Source: Microbacterium sp. H83
GTDB taxonomy: Bacteria > Actinomycetota > Actinomycetes > Actinomycetales > Microbacteriaceae
Assembly: GCF_001650405.1 (NCBI RefSeq)
Contig: NZ_LWCU01000009.1
Location: 1-64,000, forward strand
Direction: 5' to 3'
DNA: 64,000 bases
Below, piece by piece: positions 17,503 through 32,719 of this stretch. The notes under the pieces were generated by a model. That model was given only the letters and a program-made list of their open reading frames with translations. It was not told the DNA's origin and searched no databases. The position numbers were made by a program, and so were the translations under genes. Positions within the stretch are counted from its first letter, which is position 1. Every line of letters begins with the position of its first letter.

Positions 17503-18693
17503 TCAACGCCTTCCGTAGAGCCGCACAGCGAGCTGTGCCTTCGCTCTTCCAAGACTGCGTGCCGTCTCGGGGAAGGGAGGGAGTTGACCCTCCGTTGGTT
17601 CCGTCGCGTTGGTTGACGGGTCAGCAGGCCTCCACCCGGTGCCCAACTCTCGTAGGAGCGCGTGCTTCACGTCGTAATACCCGTCTCGGGCCACCACGAA
17701 CTCCCCGTCCGCACCCGCCGCCGCGGCAAGCAGGTGGAAGTGGAAACGAGAGGTAAGCCATTCCTGGCCCGACCTAGCCGGAAAGCCCTCATCCCACATG
17801 CGCATGAATGGATACGCCCGGGCTCCCTGTCGAACGTGATCGCCCGCGAATCGCATGTCCTCAGGAGGAATTCCCTCGGCAAAGCCGACGTCATCATTCC
17901 TGGCAGCGCTCTCGACAAACCGAGAGACGAGCTCAGTCAGATTGGGCGTTCGGGAGTCATCAAACATATCGTCGCCTTGCACCAGTATCATGCGGCTCGG
18001 CAGGTCCTCGTCCACCGAGTAGATCGGGCGTCGATTAGCGAACGCCAAGAAAGCGTCGTCAGTGCCCGCGTGGACCCGGAATGTTTCGGCACTGGGAGCG
18101 TCCCTCGCCTCGGCGAAGTCGAACATGCTGAGCTGTCGCGCCAGCCAATCGCGTGTTTGCTGATCATGCGGCATCAAGCCTTGACCAGTCGCGAAGATCT
18201 TGACCCCGAACAGTTGCTTGACGGCGGTCATAGCGGCGACGATCGACAGATTGTTCGGCCAGACACTATTAATGTAGCCGCCACCCAGCAGGTGCAGAGA
18301 ATTCATGCGACGAAGTTCCCGTAACCCGAAGTCGTTCTTAGGCGAGCCAAGGTTTGCGACAAGAGACTCGAGACGAGTTGCATCAGCGCGCGTTTCGCCG
18401 AGGTTGCCCGCGTGCGCGGTCTGCCAGAGCGTGTTGGTCGTTCGCAGATTCGGATGCGTCTCCCGGAACAGATGCGCAGCTCGACCGGGTTCCATGCAAT
18501 CCAGCCACACTTCGGCGCGCGGGTGATTCGCCGCTAGCCAGTCGAGCCACGCCCTTGTGATGAACTCATCGCCGAAGTTCGGCTGTCCTGCTGCCGCGAT
18601 GAGATATATGGCCCGTGCCTCCGAGGGCACGGCGAACTGGCGGCGAAGACGCGCCGCAATTCGACGCAAGACAGGGGACACGTCTGAAATCAC
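17503..18693 (-). CDS. Polysaccharide pyruvyl transferase family protein
   Basis: A 396-residue protein with the family's fold markers: G-Q-P-N-F-G-D-E-F-I near the N-terminus (cf. G-N-x-G-D-E), H-L-L-G-G-G-Y-I-N-S in the middle and S-R-F-H-F-H-L-L-A-A-A-A-G near the end. It is expected to transfer pyruvate from phosphoenolpyruvate to a sugar, giving a ketal-modified glycan. It is the last gene after glf-wzm-wzt on this strand, 64 nt downstream. Its base composition is visibly more AT-rich than the neighbours (runs such as ATT-AAT-AGT near 18270-18280), suggesting acquisition by transfer. The start is GTG 18693. Confidence 0.85.
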   Translation of the reverse strand: MISDVSPVLRRIAARLRRQFAVPSEARAIYLIAAAGQPNFGDEFITRAWLDWLAANHPRAEVWLDCMEPGRAAHLFRETHPNLRTTNTLWQTAHAGNLGETRADATRLESLVANLGSPKNDFGLRELRRMNSLHLLGGGYINSVWPNNLSIVAAMTAVKQLFGVKIFATGQGLMPHDQQTRDWLARQLSMFDFAEARDAPSAETFRVHAGTDDAFLAFANRRPIYSVDEDLPSRMILVQGDDMFDDSRTPNLTELVSRFVESAARNDDVGFAEGIPPEDMRFAGDHVRQGARAYPFMRMWDEGFPARSGQEWLTSRFHFHLLAAAAGADGEFVVARDGYYDVKHALLRELGTGWRPADPSTNATEPTEGQLPPFPETARSLGRAKAQLAVRLYGRR

Positions 18694-18757
18694 CTCGGCA
18701 GTCGGCTGGCCGGGTTGCCGAATGCCGATATATCGAGCCTAGTACGCTACCGATCGC

Positions 18758-19495
18758 TCAGCGCGCGTTGTAGTCCGCGTTGTACCGGTCGAGGACGTCG
18801 GTGATGGGCGCGTCCAGCACGAGCGCGCCCTTGTCGAGGTACAGGCCGCGCGTGCAGAACCGACGCAGATCTCGCTCGTTGTGGCTGACGAAGAACAGCG
18901 TCCGTCCCTCCGCGAGCAGCTCGTCGATACGCGTGTAGCACTTGTCGCGGAAGGCCTTGTCGCCGACCGCCAGCACCTCGTCGACGAGCAGGATCGGCTC
19001 GTCCAGCTGCGACACCACGGAGAACGCGAGCCGCACCTTCATGCCGTTGGACAGGTGCTTGTAGGGGGTGTCCTCGAAGCCGGCGAGCTCGGCGAACGCG
19101 ATGATCCCGTCGTAGCGACGGGTCACCTCGTCGCGCGACATGCCGTGGAGGCCCGCGGTCAGGCGCACGTTCTCGCGCACGGTGAGATCGCCGACGAAGC
19201 CGCCGGTGATCTCGATGAGGGGCGCGACGCCGCCGTTGACCTTCACGGAGCCCTCGTCGGACAGGAGGACGCCGGCGACGAGACGCAGCAGGGTCGACTT
19301 GCCCTGACCGTTGCGCCCCACGACCCCGATCGACTCCCCCGGCTGGACGGTGAACGTCACGTCGCGCAGCGCCCAGAACTCACCGGGACGCGATCGTCGG
19401 GATGCTCCCGAGAACAGGTCCTTGAAGCTCCGCCGTCCCCGCCGATTGCGACGGAAGCGGACGCCCAGTCCCTGCACCTCGATGGCGGGCCGCAT
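18758..19495 (-). CDS. ABC-2 polysaccharide exporter ATPase (Wzt/TagH-like)
   Basis: A 245-residue nucleotide-binding subunit. Walker A is G-R-N-G-Q-G-K-S-T, the signature region L-S-N-G-M and Walker B I-L-L-V-D-E-V-L-A-V-G-D, with the switch His in F-V-S-H-N. The N-terminal V-R-F-R-R-N is typical of O-antigen/teichoic-acid export ATPases. It lacks the C-terminal carbohydrate-binding domain of long Wzt proteins, so substrate length control may differ. ATG 19495 overlaps the permease stop by one base (TGATG). It pairs with the permease at 19495-20286. Confidence 0.92.
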   Translation of the reverse strand: MRPAIEVQGLGVRFRRNRRGRRSFKDLFSGASRRSRPGEFWALRDVTFTVQPGESIGVVGRNGQGKSTLLRLVAGVLLSDEGSVKVNGGVAPLIEITGGFVGDLTVRENVRLTAGLHGMSRDEVTRRYDGIIAFAELAGFEDTPYKHLSNGMKVRLAFSVVSQLDEPILLVDEVLAVGDKAFRDKCYTRIDELLAEGRTLFFVSHNERDLRRFCTRGLYLDKGALVLDAPITDVLDRYNADYNAR

Positions 19496-20286
19496 CACAG
19501 CTCCTTCAGCACGGGTCGCTCGAGCGCGCGGAAGGTCCACATGCCGAGTGCGAGGATGCCGACGCACATCAGCGCACTGATCAGCACGGGGACGGTCTCC
19601 CAGAGGTCGGGGAAGAATCCGACGCGGTACAGGGTGAAGATGCCGGCCAGCGGGTTGAAGGCGCCGATCGTGTCGAACGGCGCCGGCAGGTCGTTGAAGC
19701 TGTAGATGATGGGCGAGGCGTAGAAGAGAGCGCGCAGGATCAGCGCCGTCGTCCGCTCGAGGTCGGCGTACAGCACGCACAGCGGGGCCACGAGCAGACC
19801 GAGGCCCACGAGCAGCACCGTCTGCATCACGACGGCCACCGGGAACCACAGCAGCGACCAGCTGACGGTCGCACCGCTGGACACCGCGAACAGCACCAGC
19901 ACCGGGAGCGAGAACAGGAACTCGATGCCCTTGCTCAGGACGATGCGGTTCACCCAGATCGACCGCGGGATCGCAGTGGATCGCACCAGGCGCGAGTCCT
20001 TGCGGAACGCCCGGGTGAAGTCGCCCACCGACGAGTTGAACCACACCCAGGGAAGGAGCGCGACGATCAGGAAGACGATGTAGGGGTCCTCCCCCACGCT
20101 GCGGTGGAAGACCTGGGTGAAGACGAACCAGTAGATCGCACTCATCACGAGCGGATCGAGCACCGACCAGAGGTACCCGAGGAAGCTCGTCGCGTAGCGG
20201 ACCTTCAGGTCGCGCGCGGACAGCAGCCACAGCGAATGCAGGTATCGCCGCGGGGTGCCCGGCGCCCCGACAGCATCGTGACTCAC
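19495..20286 (-). CDS. ABC-2 polysaccharide exporter permease (Wzm/TagG-like)
   Basis: A 263-residue membrane subunit with six hydrophobic segments. Conserved family features are an R-D-L-K-V-R-Y N-terminal amphipathic stretch, L-G-Y-L-W-S-V-L-D-P and F-N-P-L-A-G-I near the end. It exports a lipid-linked glycan with the ATPase at 18758-19495. The start is GTG 20286, 7 nt after a TAGACT box whose first three bases are the stop codon of glf. It may therefore be transcribed both from the glf operon and from its own leaderless promoter. Confidence 0.92.
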   Translation of the reverse strand: MSHDAVGAPGTPRRYLHSLWLLSARDLKVRYATSFLGYLWSVLDPLVMSAIYWFVFTQVFHRSVGEDPYIVFLIVALLPWVWFNSSVGDFTRAFRKDSRLVRSTAIPRSIWVNRIVLSKGIEFLFSLPVLVLFAVSSGATVSWSLLWFPVAVVMQTVLLVGLGLLVAPLCVLYADLERTTALILRALFYASPIIYSFNDLPAPFDTIGAFNPLAGIFTLYRVGFFPDLWETVPVLISALMCVGILALGMWTFRALERPVLKEL

Positions 20287-20296
20287 GGTGTCGAGT

Positions 20297-26946
<6,650 letters not shown>

Positions 26947-26952
26947 CCCCAT

Positions 26953-26958
26953 ATCGTG
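26953..26958 (-). promoter_or_regulatory. Candidate leaderless -10 box for rmlA
   Basis: CACGAT on the minus strand, 6 nt before GTG 26946. It is of the CANNNT subtype also seen at 27039, 42244, 51758 and 53947. Confidence 0.4.
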
Positions 26959-27038
26959 CCACAACCCGGCCGGGACCCCGAAAGCCCGGGTGGACTTGCG
27001 TCACATTCATCACACTGGCATCATCAGTTGATTTCCGT

Positions 27039-27044
27039 CACAAT
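27039..27044 (+). promoter_or_regulatory. Leaderless -10 box for the secreted repeat protein
   Basis: CACAAT, 6 nt before GTG 27051. A similar TCACATT lies about 35 nt further upstream (27001-27007). Confidence 0.45.
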
Positions 27045-27050
27045 GAGCAG

Positions 27051-29324
27051 GTGACCGGCTCAAAATCCCCACGTGTGCGCGGCCTCATCGCCAGCGCAGC
27101 GGCCATCGTCCTCTCCGCATCCCTCCTCGTCGCCGTCCCCAGCACGGCGATCGCTGCACCCGTGCCGGCATCCGGCACCGTGTCGGCGTCCACGTCGGAT
27201 GCGGTGAGCGCGGCCACTCAGGGGCCGGCTTCCGCAGGCATCGCGAAGACGGCGAACCTCGCACTGTTCCGCCCGGGCAACATCATCTCGGACGCGGTGT
27301 TCTTCGACTCCTCGACGCTGAATGCCGCGCAGATCGACAGCTTCCTGCGAAGCAAGGTGCCCGCATGCCAGTCCGGGAACATCTGCCTCAAGGACTGGCG
27401 CCAGAACACACCCACCCGACCGGCGGACAACTACTGCCGCGGGTACGCCGGGGCCGGCAACGAGTCCGCGGCGACGATCATCGCCAAGGTGGCTCAGTCG
27501 TGCGGGATCAACCCGCAGGTGCTCGTCGTCATGCTCGAGAAGGAGCAGAGCCTCGTTACTCACACCTACCCCAGCATCGGACGGTACAACGCCGCCATGG
27601 GGCAGGGATGCCCGGACACCGCCGGTTGCGACCCCAACTACGCCGGATTCTTCTACCAGGTGTACGGCGCAGCCCGTCAGATGAAGATCTATGCCGAGGG
27701 GCGCTACTTCACCTACTACGCCCCGGGCAAGACCTGGAACATCCTCTACAACCCGGAGCGGGCATGCGGCTCGTCGCCCGTCTACGTCGAGAACATCGCG
27801 ACCTCGGCGCTCTACTACTACACGCCGTACCAGCCCAACCGTGCAGCGCTCAATGCGGGCTACGGCAAGGGCGACGGCTGCTCGGCCTACGGCAACCGGA
27901 ACTTCTATCAGTTCTTCACCGACTGGTTCGGCAGCACGCAGAGCCGCTACTCCTCGCTCGTGCAGGGCGTGGGACAGGTGAACGTGTACCTGGTCTCGGG
28001 CGGCCTCAAGTGGCGCGTCTCCAACCTGGAGGACCTCGCCGCCTTCCAGTCCCGCCTCGGAGGCGTCACCGCGGTCCCCGCCTCGTACGTCGACTCCCTC
28101 CCCACCGGCTCCGACGTCACCCGCTACGTGCACGACGCACGCACCGGGACGCTCTACATCATCGATCCGGACGGCACCAAGCACCGGTTCGTGAACGCCG
28201 ATCAGGTCGCGAGGTTCGGATACTCGTTCCCGTCGTACGTGAACGTCGATCCGACGATCCTCGACCGGTTCACCACGGGCGCCGACGTCGCCGACTTCTT
28301 CCGCATCTGGGACGGTCCCGACCTGTACCTCTTCGACAAGGGCACGAAGCGCCACATCGCCACCTACGCTACCTGGCAGTCGGTGTCCAAGGGAACGCCC
28401 GGATACGTCGCCTACATGCCGTCGACCCCGGCCAAGGCGCTCCCGAACGGGCCGGCGATCATCGCGGCGAACACGCTGGTGCGCGCCGCGTCGTCGGGCG
28501 ACGTGCAACTGGCGCTCCCGAGCGGCAGCCTCCTGCGCATCCCGAGCTTCGCGCTCGCCGCCGAGTTCGGGGCCACGACCTACGCGATCCTCCCCGACGC
28601 CTCCCTGGCCGCCAACCCGCGTCTCAGCGGCAGCCTCTCCCCGATGGTCCAGTGCGGCACCACGACCTACATCGCCGCCGCCGGCCGGCTGACCGCGGTG
28701 ACGGGCACCGCCCTCGGCGGAGTCACCCCCGTCAAGCTCTCGGCCGAGGAGTGCGGTGGGTTCACCGTCTCCTCTTCGACCCTGGCCTCACCGCTGTTCT
28801 TCCAGGTCGCCGGCTCGCCCGAGGTGTACACGCTCGACGGCGGCAAGCTGCGCCACGTCCGCAGCTATGCGCTTCTGCAGGAGCTCAACGGGTCCCGTCC
28901 GCTCTCGCTCGTCGCGTGGTCGCGCGCCACGGTGAACGACCTCCTCACGGGCCCGTACCTCGAGGACGGCGTCTTCGTGTCCTTCACGGGGCAGTCCGAG
29001 GTCTACCAGCACACGGCCGGCCAGCTCCGTCACGTCCCGGACTACGCGACGCTCCTCACCCTCAACGGGGGACGCGTGCCGTCGATCCTGTCGCTGAAGG
29101 CCGACTGGAAGGCGATGTACAAGGTCGGCTCGCCCGTTCTCGCGAACGGCACCTTCGTGCAGTTCGCCGGACAGGGCGAGGTCTACCGGTACAACGAGGG
29201 CCAGCTGCAGCACGTGCAGTCGTACGCGTCACTCGTGCGTCTGGGGTCGGGTCGCGTGCCGACCATCGTCACGCTCGCCGCAGACCTCAAGGCCGCGTAT
29301 TCGATGGGCACCCCGATTCCGTGA
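27051..29324 (+). CDS. Secreted protein with lysozyme-like N-terminal domain and eight C-terminal repeats
   Basis: A 757-residue exported protein with a signal peptide (about residues 1-36, A-I-A-A-P cleavage region). Residues about 70-300 form a conserved globular domain with a glycan-hydrolase feel: L-E-K-E-Q-S-L-V carries a candidate catalytic Glu, and several Cys pairs could form disulfides. Relatives are often annotated 'hemagglutinin'. Residues about 310-757 are eight tandem units of about 50 residues. It may cut or bind wall glycan. The start is GTG 27051. It is divergent from rmlA and leads a plus-strand group with two glycosyltransferases. Enzymatic activity is inferred, not shown. 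Confidence 0.8.
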   Translation: MTGSKSPRVRGLIASAAAIVLSASLLVAVPSTAIAAPVPASGTVSASTSDAVSAATQGPASAGIAKTANLALFRPGNIISDAVFFDSSTLNAAQIDSFLRSKVPACQSGNICLKDWRQNTPTRPADNYCRGYAGAGNESAATIIAKVAQSCGINPQVLVVMLEKEQSLVTHTYPSIGRYNAAMGQGCPDTAGCDPNYAGFFYQVYGAARQMKIYAEGRYFTYYAPGKTWNILYNPERACGSSPVYVENIATSALYYYTPYQPNRAALNAGYGKGDGCSAYGNRNFYQFFTDWFGSTQSRYSSLVQGVGQVNVYLVSGGLKWRVSNLEDLAAFQSRLGGVTAVPASYVDSLPTGSDVTRYVHDARTGTLYIIDPDGTKHRFVNADQVARFGYSFPSYVNVDPTILDRFTTGADVADFFRIWDGPDLYLFDKGTKRHIATYATWQSVSKGTPGYVAYMPSTPAKALPNGPAIIAANTLVRAASSGDVQLALPSGSLLRIPSFALAAEFGATTYAILPDASLAANPRLSGSLSPMVQCGTTTYIAAAGRLTAVTGTALGGVTPVKLSAEECGGFTVSSSTLASPLFFQVAGSPEVYTLDGGKLRHVRSYALLQELNGSRPLSLVAWSRATVNDLLTGPYLEDGVFVSFTGQSEVYQHTAGQLRHVPDYATLLTLNGGRVPSILSLKADWKAMYKVGSPVLANGTFVQFAGQGEVYRYNEGQLQHVQSYASLVRLGSGRVPTIVTLAADLKAAYSMGTPIP
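27978..29321 (+). repeat. Eight tandem ~50-codon repeats in the secreted protein
   Basis: The region encodes eight units, each with a hydrophobic-Tyr strand, a Gly turn, a basic His/Arg strand and a helix-like segment. The last three are clearest (E-V-Y-x4-G-x-L-x-H-V-x-x-Y-A-x-L). The first five are more diverged (e.g. L-Y-I-I-D-P-D-G-T-K-H-R-F, L-Y-L-F-D-K-G-T-K-R-H-I). A beta-propeller or similar repeat fold is possible. Confidence 0.7.
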
Positions 29325-29360
29325 GCCGGAGAACCCCCGCGACTGTGGGATCGTAGAAGC

Positions 29361-30107
29361 ATGAACTCTGCGAAGGATCAGACGCTGGTCATCGTGCCCG
29401 CCTGGAACGAGGCGAGGAACGTCGGAGCGACCGTCACGGAGATCCTCGCGGCGAGCAGCTCCTACGACGTGCTCGTGATCGACGACGGCTCCACCGACAG
29501 CACGGCGGAGGTGGCCAGGGCGGCCGGCGCACGGGTCATGACGCTTCCGTTCAATCTCGGCGTGGGCGGAGCGATGCGCACGGGGTTCACCTACGCGCAG
29601 CGCATGGGGTACTCCCGAGCCATCCAGGTCGACGCGGACGGCCAGCACAACCCCGCCGACATCGACCGGGTCCTCAGCGGGCTCGAGCAGGCCGACATCT
29701 CGATCGGGGCGCGTTTCGCCGACGTGGGCGACTACTCGGTGAAGGGGCCTCGCCGCTGGGCGATGATCTTCCTCGCGAGGACCGTCTCCCGGGTGGCGAA
29801 GACGCGGCTGACGGACGTCACGAGCGGTTTCCGCGCAGCGAACCGCCGCGCCATCGCACAGTACGTCGACTACTACCCTGCGGAGTATCTGGGCGACACG
29901 ATCGACTCCCTGGTCGCCGCGTGCCACGCCGGTCTCACCGCGACGCAGATCCCGGTGGCGATGCGACCGCGCACGCACGGCACGCCGAGCCAGGGTCCCA
30001 TCGGCGCATCGATCTATCTGCTGAGGTCGGTGTTCGCGCTCGGCCTCGCACTCGTCCGCGGCACGATCTCTCGGCCGCGCAGCATCTCGGGAGAGACCCC
30101 CGCATGA
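29361..30107 (+). CDS. GT2 glycosyltransferase, dolichol-phosphate-mannose-synthase-like
   Basis: A 248-residue GT-A enzyme with V-I-V-P-A-W-N-E-A, V-I-D-D-G-S-T-D-S-T, N-L-G-V-G-G-A-M-R-T-G and the metal-binding Q-V-D-A-D-G-Q-H. This pattern matches polyprenyl-phosphate mannose/glucose synthases, so it probably makes a lipid-phosphate sugar donor for glycosylation outside the membrane. There are no C-terminal membrane helices. It is directly coupled (ATGA) to a DUF2304 protein, the usual partner of this class. Confidence 0.88.
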   Translation: MNSAKDQTLVIVPAWNEARNVGATVTEILAASSSYDVLVIDDGSTDSTAEVARAAGARVMTLPFNLGVGGAMRTGFTYAQRMGYSRAIQVDADGQHNPADIDRVLSGLEQADISIGARFADVGDYSVKGPRRWAMIFLARTVSRVAKTRLTDVTSGFRAANRRAIAQYVDYYPAEYLGDTIDSLVAACHAGLTATQIPVAMRPRTHGTPSQGPIGASIYLLRSVFALGLALVRGTISRPRSISGETPA

Positions 30108-30508
30108 TCATCTTCGTCGGAATCGCCCTCTCGCTCGCGATCCTCGTGCTCGTCCTCTGGATGCTCATCGCGCGACGGATCCGCGAGAAGTATGCGGTGA
30201 TGTGGATCGTCATCGCGCTGTGCGTGCTCATCCTCGGGCTCTTCCCCCAGCTTCTGCTCTGGGCGACGTCGACGCTCGGCGTCCAGATCCCTGCGAACCT
30301 CCTCTTCTCGCTCGCCATCGTGCTTCTGCTGGGCGTCTCCCTGCATCTGTCCTGGGAGATCTCGCAGGCCGAGGATGAGATCCGGCGGGTCGCCGAAGAG
30401 GCAGCGCTGTCGCGGACGCAGGTCGAGGTGCTGAGCGAACGGATCGAGGCTCTCGAGTCGCGCCTCCAGGCGGGGCACGAGGGTCCGACGCCTCCCCCGG
30501 TCCCGTGA
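30104..30508 (+). CDS. DUF2304 small membrane protein
   Basis: A 134-residue protein with three hydrophobic segments (about residues 2-22, 33-52 and 63-82) and a charged coiled-coil-like tail. It carries R-R-I-R-E-K-Y-A-V-M-W-I, the DUF2304 signature. DUF2304 proteins accompany polyprenyl-phosphate glycosyltransferases and may anchor or help them. ATG 30104 overlaps the upstream stop, and its own stop overlaps the next start (GTGA). Confidence 0.87.
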   Translation: MIIFVGIALSLAILVLVLWMLIARRIREKYAVMWIVIALCVLILGLFPQLLLWATSTLGVQIPANLLFSLAIVLLLGVSLHLSWEISQAEDEIRRVAEEAALSRTQVEVLSERIEALESRLQAGHEGPTPPPVP

Positions 30509-31446
30509 TGGCGGTCGCGCCCGCGCCGCGACCGGCCATCTGGGCCGTGATCACGGTCTTCCACCCCGACGGCGTTCCCCCGCTTCTCGCTCGCCTCGCC
30601 CCGCAGGTCGACCGCATCGTAGTGGTCGACGACGGCAGCGGTCCCGCTTCCGCGGACGTCCTCGACCGCATCCGCACCCTCGAACACGAGGTGATCGCTC
30701 TGCCGGAGAACTCCGGCATCGGCACGGCGCTGAACGTGGGGATGCGTCACGCGCGGGCCTCCGGCGCCGAGATGATCCTCACGTTCGATCAGGATTCCGA
30801 GGTCTCCTCGACCTACGTCGCCGAGCTGGTCAGCGCCCACCGCGCGGCGGCGGCCGAAGGCTTCCCCGCCGGGCCCGTCGTGCCCGAGTACTTCGCCGAC
30901 GTCGCCCAGGCGAGCGCGTCGGGAGGCTCGTCGACGCTGCTGGCGTCGCATGCGATCCAGTCGGGGATGCTGATCCCGGTGCACGTCCTCGATGTCGTCG
31001 GCGACATGGACGAGGATCTGTTCATCGATCTCGTCGACACCGACTTCGAGCTGCGCTGCCGAGAGGCCGGCGTGCCGTGCATCGTGTCGCGCGGGTCGCG
31101 GCTCGAGCACAGTCTGGGAGCTCGCTACCGCGTGCGCGGCCCGCTCGGCGCGGTCCTTCCCGCGCTGACCCTCAGCACCCCGTTCCGCTACTACTACAGG
31201 GCGCGCAACAGGGTCATCGTGAACCGGCGCCACCGTCACGCCCGCGCGCGGCTCATCCGGGAAGGAGTCGCGGATCGCGTCTACTTCCTCATCGCCCTCG
31301 CGCTGGCCGAGCCGCGCCGGACGATGTGGGCCATCCTGCGTCGGGGTGCGCAGGACGGGCGCGCGGGCCGGGACGGCAGGATGCCCGCAGACCTCGCCGC
31401 CCGGGCCGCCGCCGTCACATGGCGGGCGGAGCGGCAGCCGGAGTGA
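30505..31446 (+). CDS. GT2 glycosyltransferase, rhamnosyltransferase-like
   Basis: A 313-residue GT-A enzyme beginning A-V-I-T-V-F-H-P-D, with V-V-D-D-G-S-G, L-P-E-N-S-G-I-G-T-A-L-N-V-G and the metal-binding T-F-D-Q-D-S. The E-N-x-G-I-x-x-A-x-N pattern and the F-I-D-L-V-D-T-D-F-E-L motif are typical of bacterial rhamnosyltransferases, consistent with the rml genes nearby. The start is GTG 30505 or the adjacent ATG 30508. Its 3' end overlaps the convergent flippase gene by 32 nt. Confidence 0.86.
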   Translation: MMAVAPAPRPAIWAVITVFHPDGVPPLLARLAPQVDRIVVVDDGSGPASADVLDRIRTLEHEVIALPENSGIGTALNVGMRHARASGAEMILTFDQDSEVSSTYVAELVSAHRAAAAEGFPAGPVVPEYFADVAQASASGGSSTLLASHAIQSGMLIPVHVLDVVGDMDEDLFIDLVDTDFELRCREAGVPCIVSRGSRLEHSLGARYRVRGPLGAVLPALTLSTPFRYYYRARNRVIVNRRHRHARARLIREGVADRVYFLIALALAEPRRTMWAILRRGAQDGRAGRDGRMPADLAARAAAVTWRAERQPE

Positions 31447-32674
31447 TCTCGTCGGCGCGAGGCGTACCGCGCCGATAGGTCGCGAACGCGGGCCACGCGA
31501 GCACGGCCAGCGCGGCGAACTCCGAGGCTGCCACACCCATGGCGATGACCGCCGCTGCGCCGAGGAACGAGCCGACGAGCATGATCGTCAGACCGACGAC
31601 CGCCGCGGTGATGGTCGCCACGAAGACCACGCGCGCGCGGTCGGCGGGGATCAGCAGGTTCCTGATGAGCGGCGTCGCCATCGAGATGCAGAAGAAGGCG
31701 ATGCCGAAGAAGACGCAGGGCACGGGATCGGCCGCGACCTTGGGACCGAACACGAGGGCCGTCGCCCACGGACCGAGAAGCGCGATCGCGATCCCCCCGA
31801 GCGCCCCCAGCGCACCGTGGGCGATCAGGGCGAACCTCTGCCGCGCCCGGGAGTCGGCGGCAGAGCGGTCCAGCACCCACGCCTGGAGCGCGTTGCCGAC
31901 CGCGACCACGAGGAGGGTGCCGATACGGTAGGCACGGTCCGCCGATGCGAAGGCGCTCGCGTCGCCCGCACTGAGTCCCGCGGTCGCGATGGGGATCGAG
32001 GTCGAGCCGTACGCGTTCCCCGTCGCATCGATCGCGGCAGTCGGTGCGAGCATCCGGATGATGCGCCGGAACGCCGGCGTCTGCCTCTCCTCGCGCAGGC
32101 GGGAATGGGCGTTCAGCCACGCATGGATCGCATAGGCCGGCAGACACAAGGCCAGCAGGAGCGCGGGGTAGGCGAGGATCGCCCCCCAGAAGGCGATGAG
32201 CGGAAGAGCGATGAGGGACGCGGCGAGCTTCGGCAGCGCATCGAAGATCATCAGGCCGCGCGCATCCCCCTGACCGATGCAGAACCATGCCGGCGTGAGG
32301 CCCGACGCCGTCATGGCGACGGCGACCGCGATCGACTCGACCCGGTATGCCGGGCCGGATACCGCGGCGGCCACGATCCCGGCGAGGGGGATGACGACGG
32401 CGGCGAGGATCAGACGCGAGCGGAGACTCTCATGCAGGATGACGGCCCGTTCGGATGCGGACTCGCTGCGGGCGACGCGGACGGGGCCCAGGATCCCCCA
32501 GCCGAAGAGCACGCCGACCATGCCGAGGATGCCGATCGACTGACCGGCCGAGAAGTTCGCCCAGCCCTGGTCGCCCACGATGCGGGAGATCACCGGAAGT
32601 ATGATGAATGGTGCGAGCGCCGACAGGATCGGAGCGCCCGTGAAGCCCACGAGCCTGAGCATGAGTGACCGCAT
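31415..32674 (-). CDS. Polysaccharide flippase-like membrane protein (MATE/Wzx-type)
   Basis: A 419-residue protein with about twelve hydrophobic segments and little else, which resembles oligosaccharide flippases (Wzx/RfbX-type). Features include an N-terminal G-A-P-I-L-S-A-L-A-P-F-I-I-L-P-V and conserved helices with Ala/Gly-rich packing. It would move lipid-linked repeat units across the membrane, a route parallel to the two ABC exporters. The frame is open to 32908, but ATG 32674 lies 7 nt after TACACT. It overlaps the 3' end of the convergent glycosyltransferase gene. Confidence 0.82.
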   Translation of the reverse strand: MRSLMLRLVGFTGAPILSALAPFIILPVISRIVGDQGWANFSAGQSIGILGMVGVLFGWGILGPVRVARSESASERAVILHESLRSRLILAAVVIPLAGIVAAAVSGPAYRVESIAVAVAMTASGLTPAWFCIGQGDARGLMIFDALPKLAASLIALPLIAFWGAILAYPALLLALCLPAYAIHAWLNAHSRLREERQTPAFRRIIRMLAPTAAIDATGNAYGSTSIPIATAGLSAGDASAFASADRAYRIGTLLVVAVGNALQAWVLDRSAADSRARQRFALIAHGALGALGGIAIALLGPWATALVFGPKVAADPVPCVFFGIAFFCISMATPLIRNLLIPADRARVVFVATITAAVVGLTIMLVGSFLGAAAVIAMGVAASEFAALAVLAWPAFATYRRGTPRADEITPAAAPPAM

Positions 32675-32681
32675 CCATCCC

Positions 32682-32687
32682 AGTGTA
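32682..32687 (-). promoter_or_regulatory. Leaderless -10 box for the flippase gene
   Basis: TACACT on the minus strand, 7 nt before ATG 32674. It decides that start against a frame open to 32908. Confidence 0.55.
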
Positions 32688-32719
32688 TGCGCCCGTGTCC
32701 GGGGAGAGAGACCAGAGCT

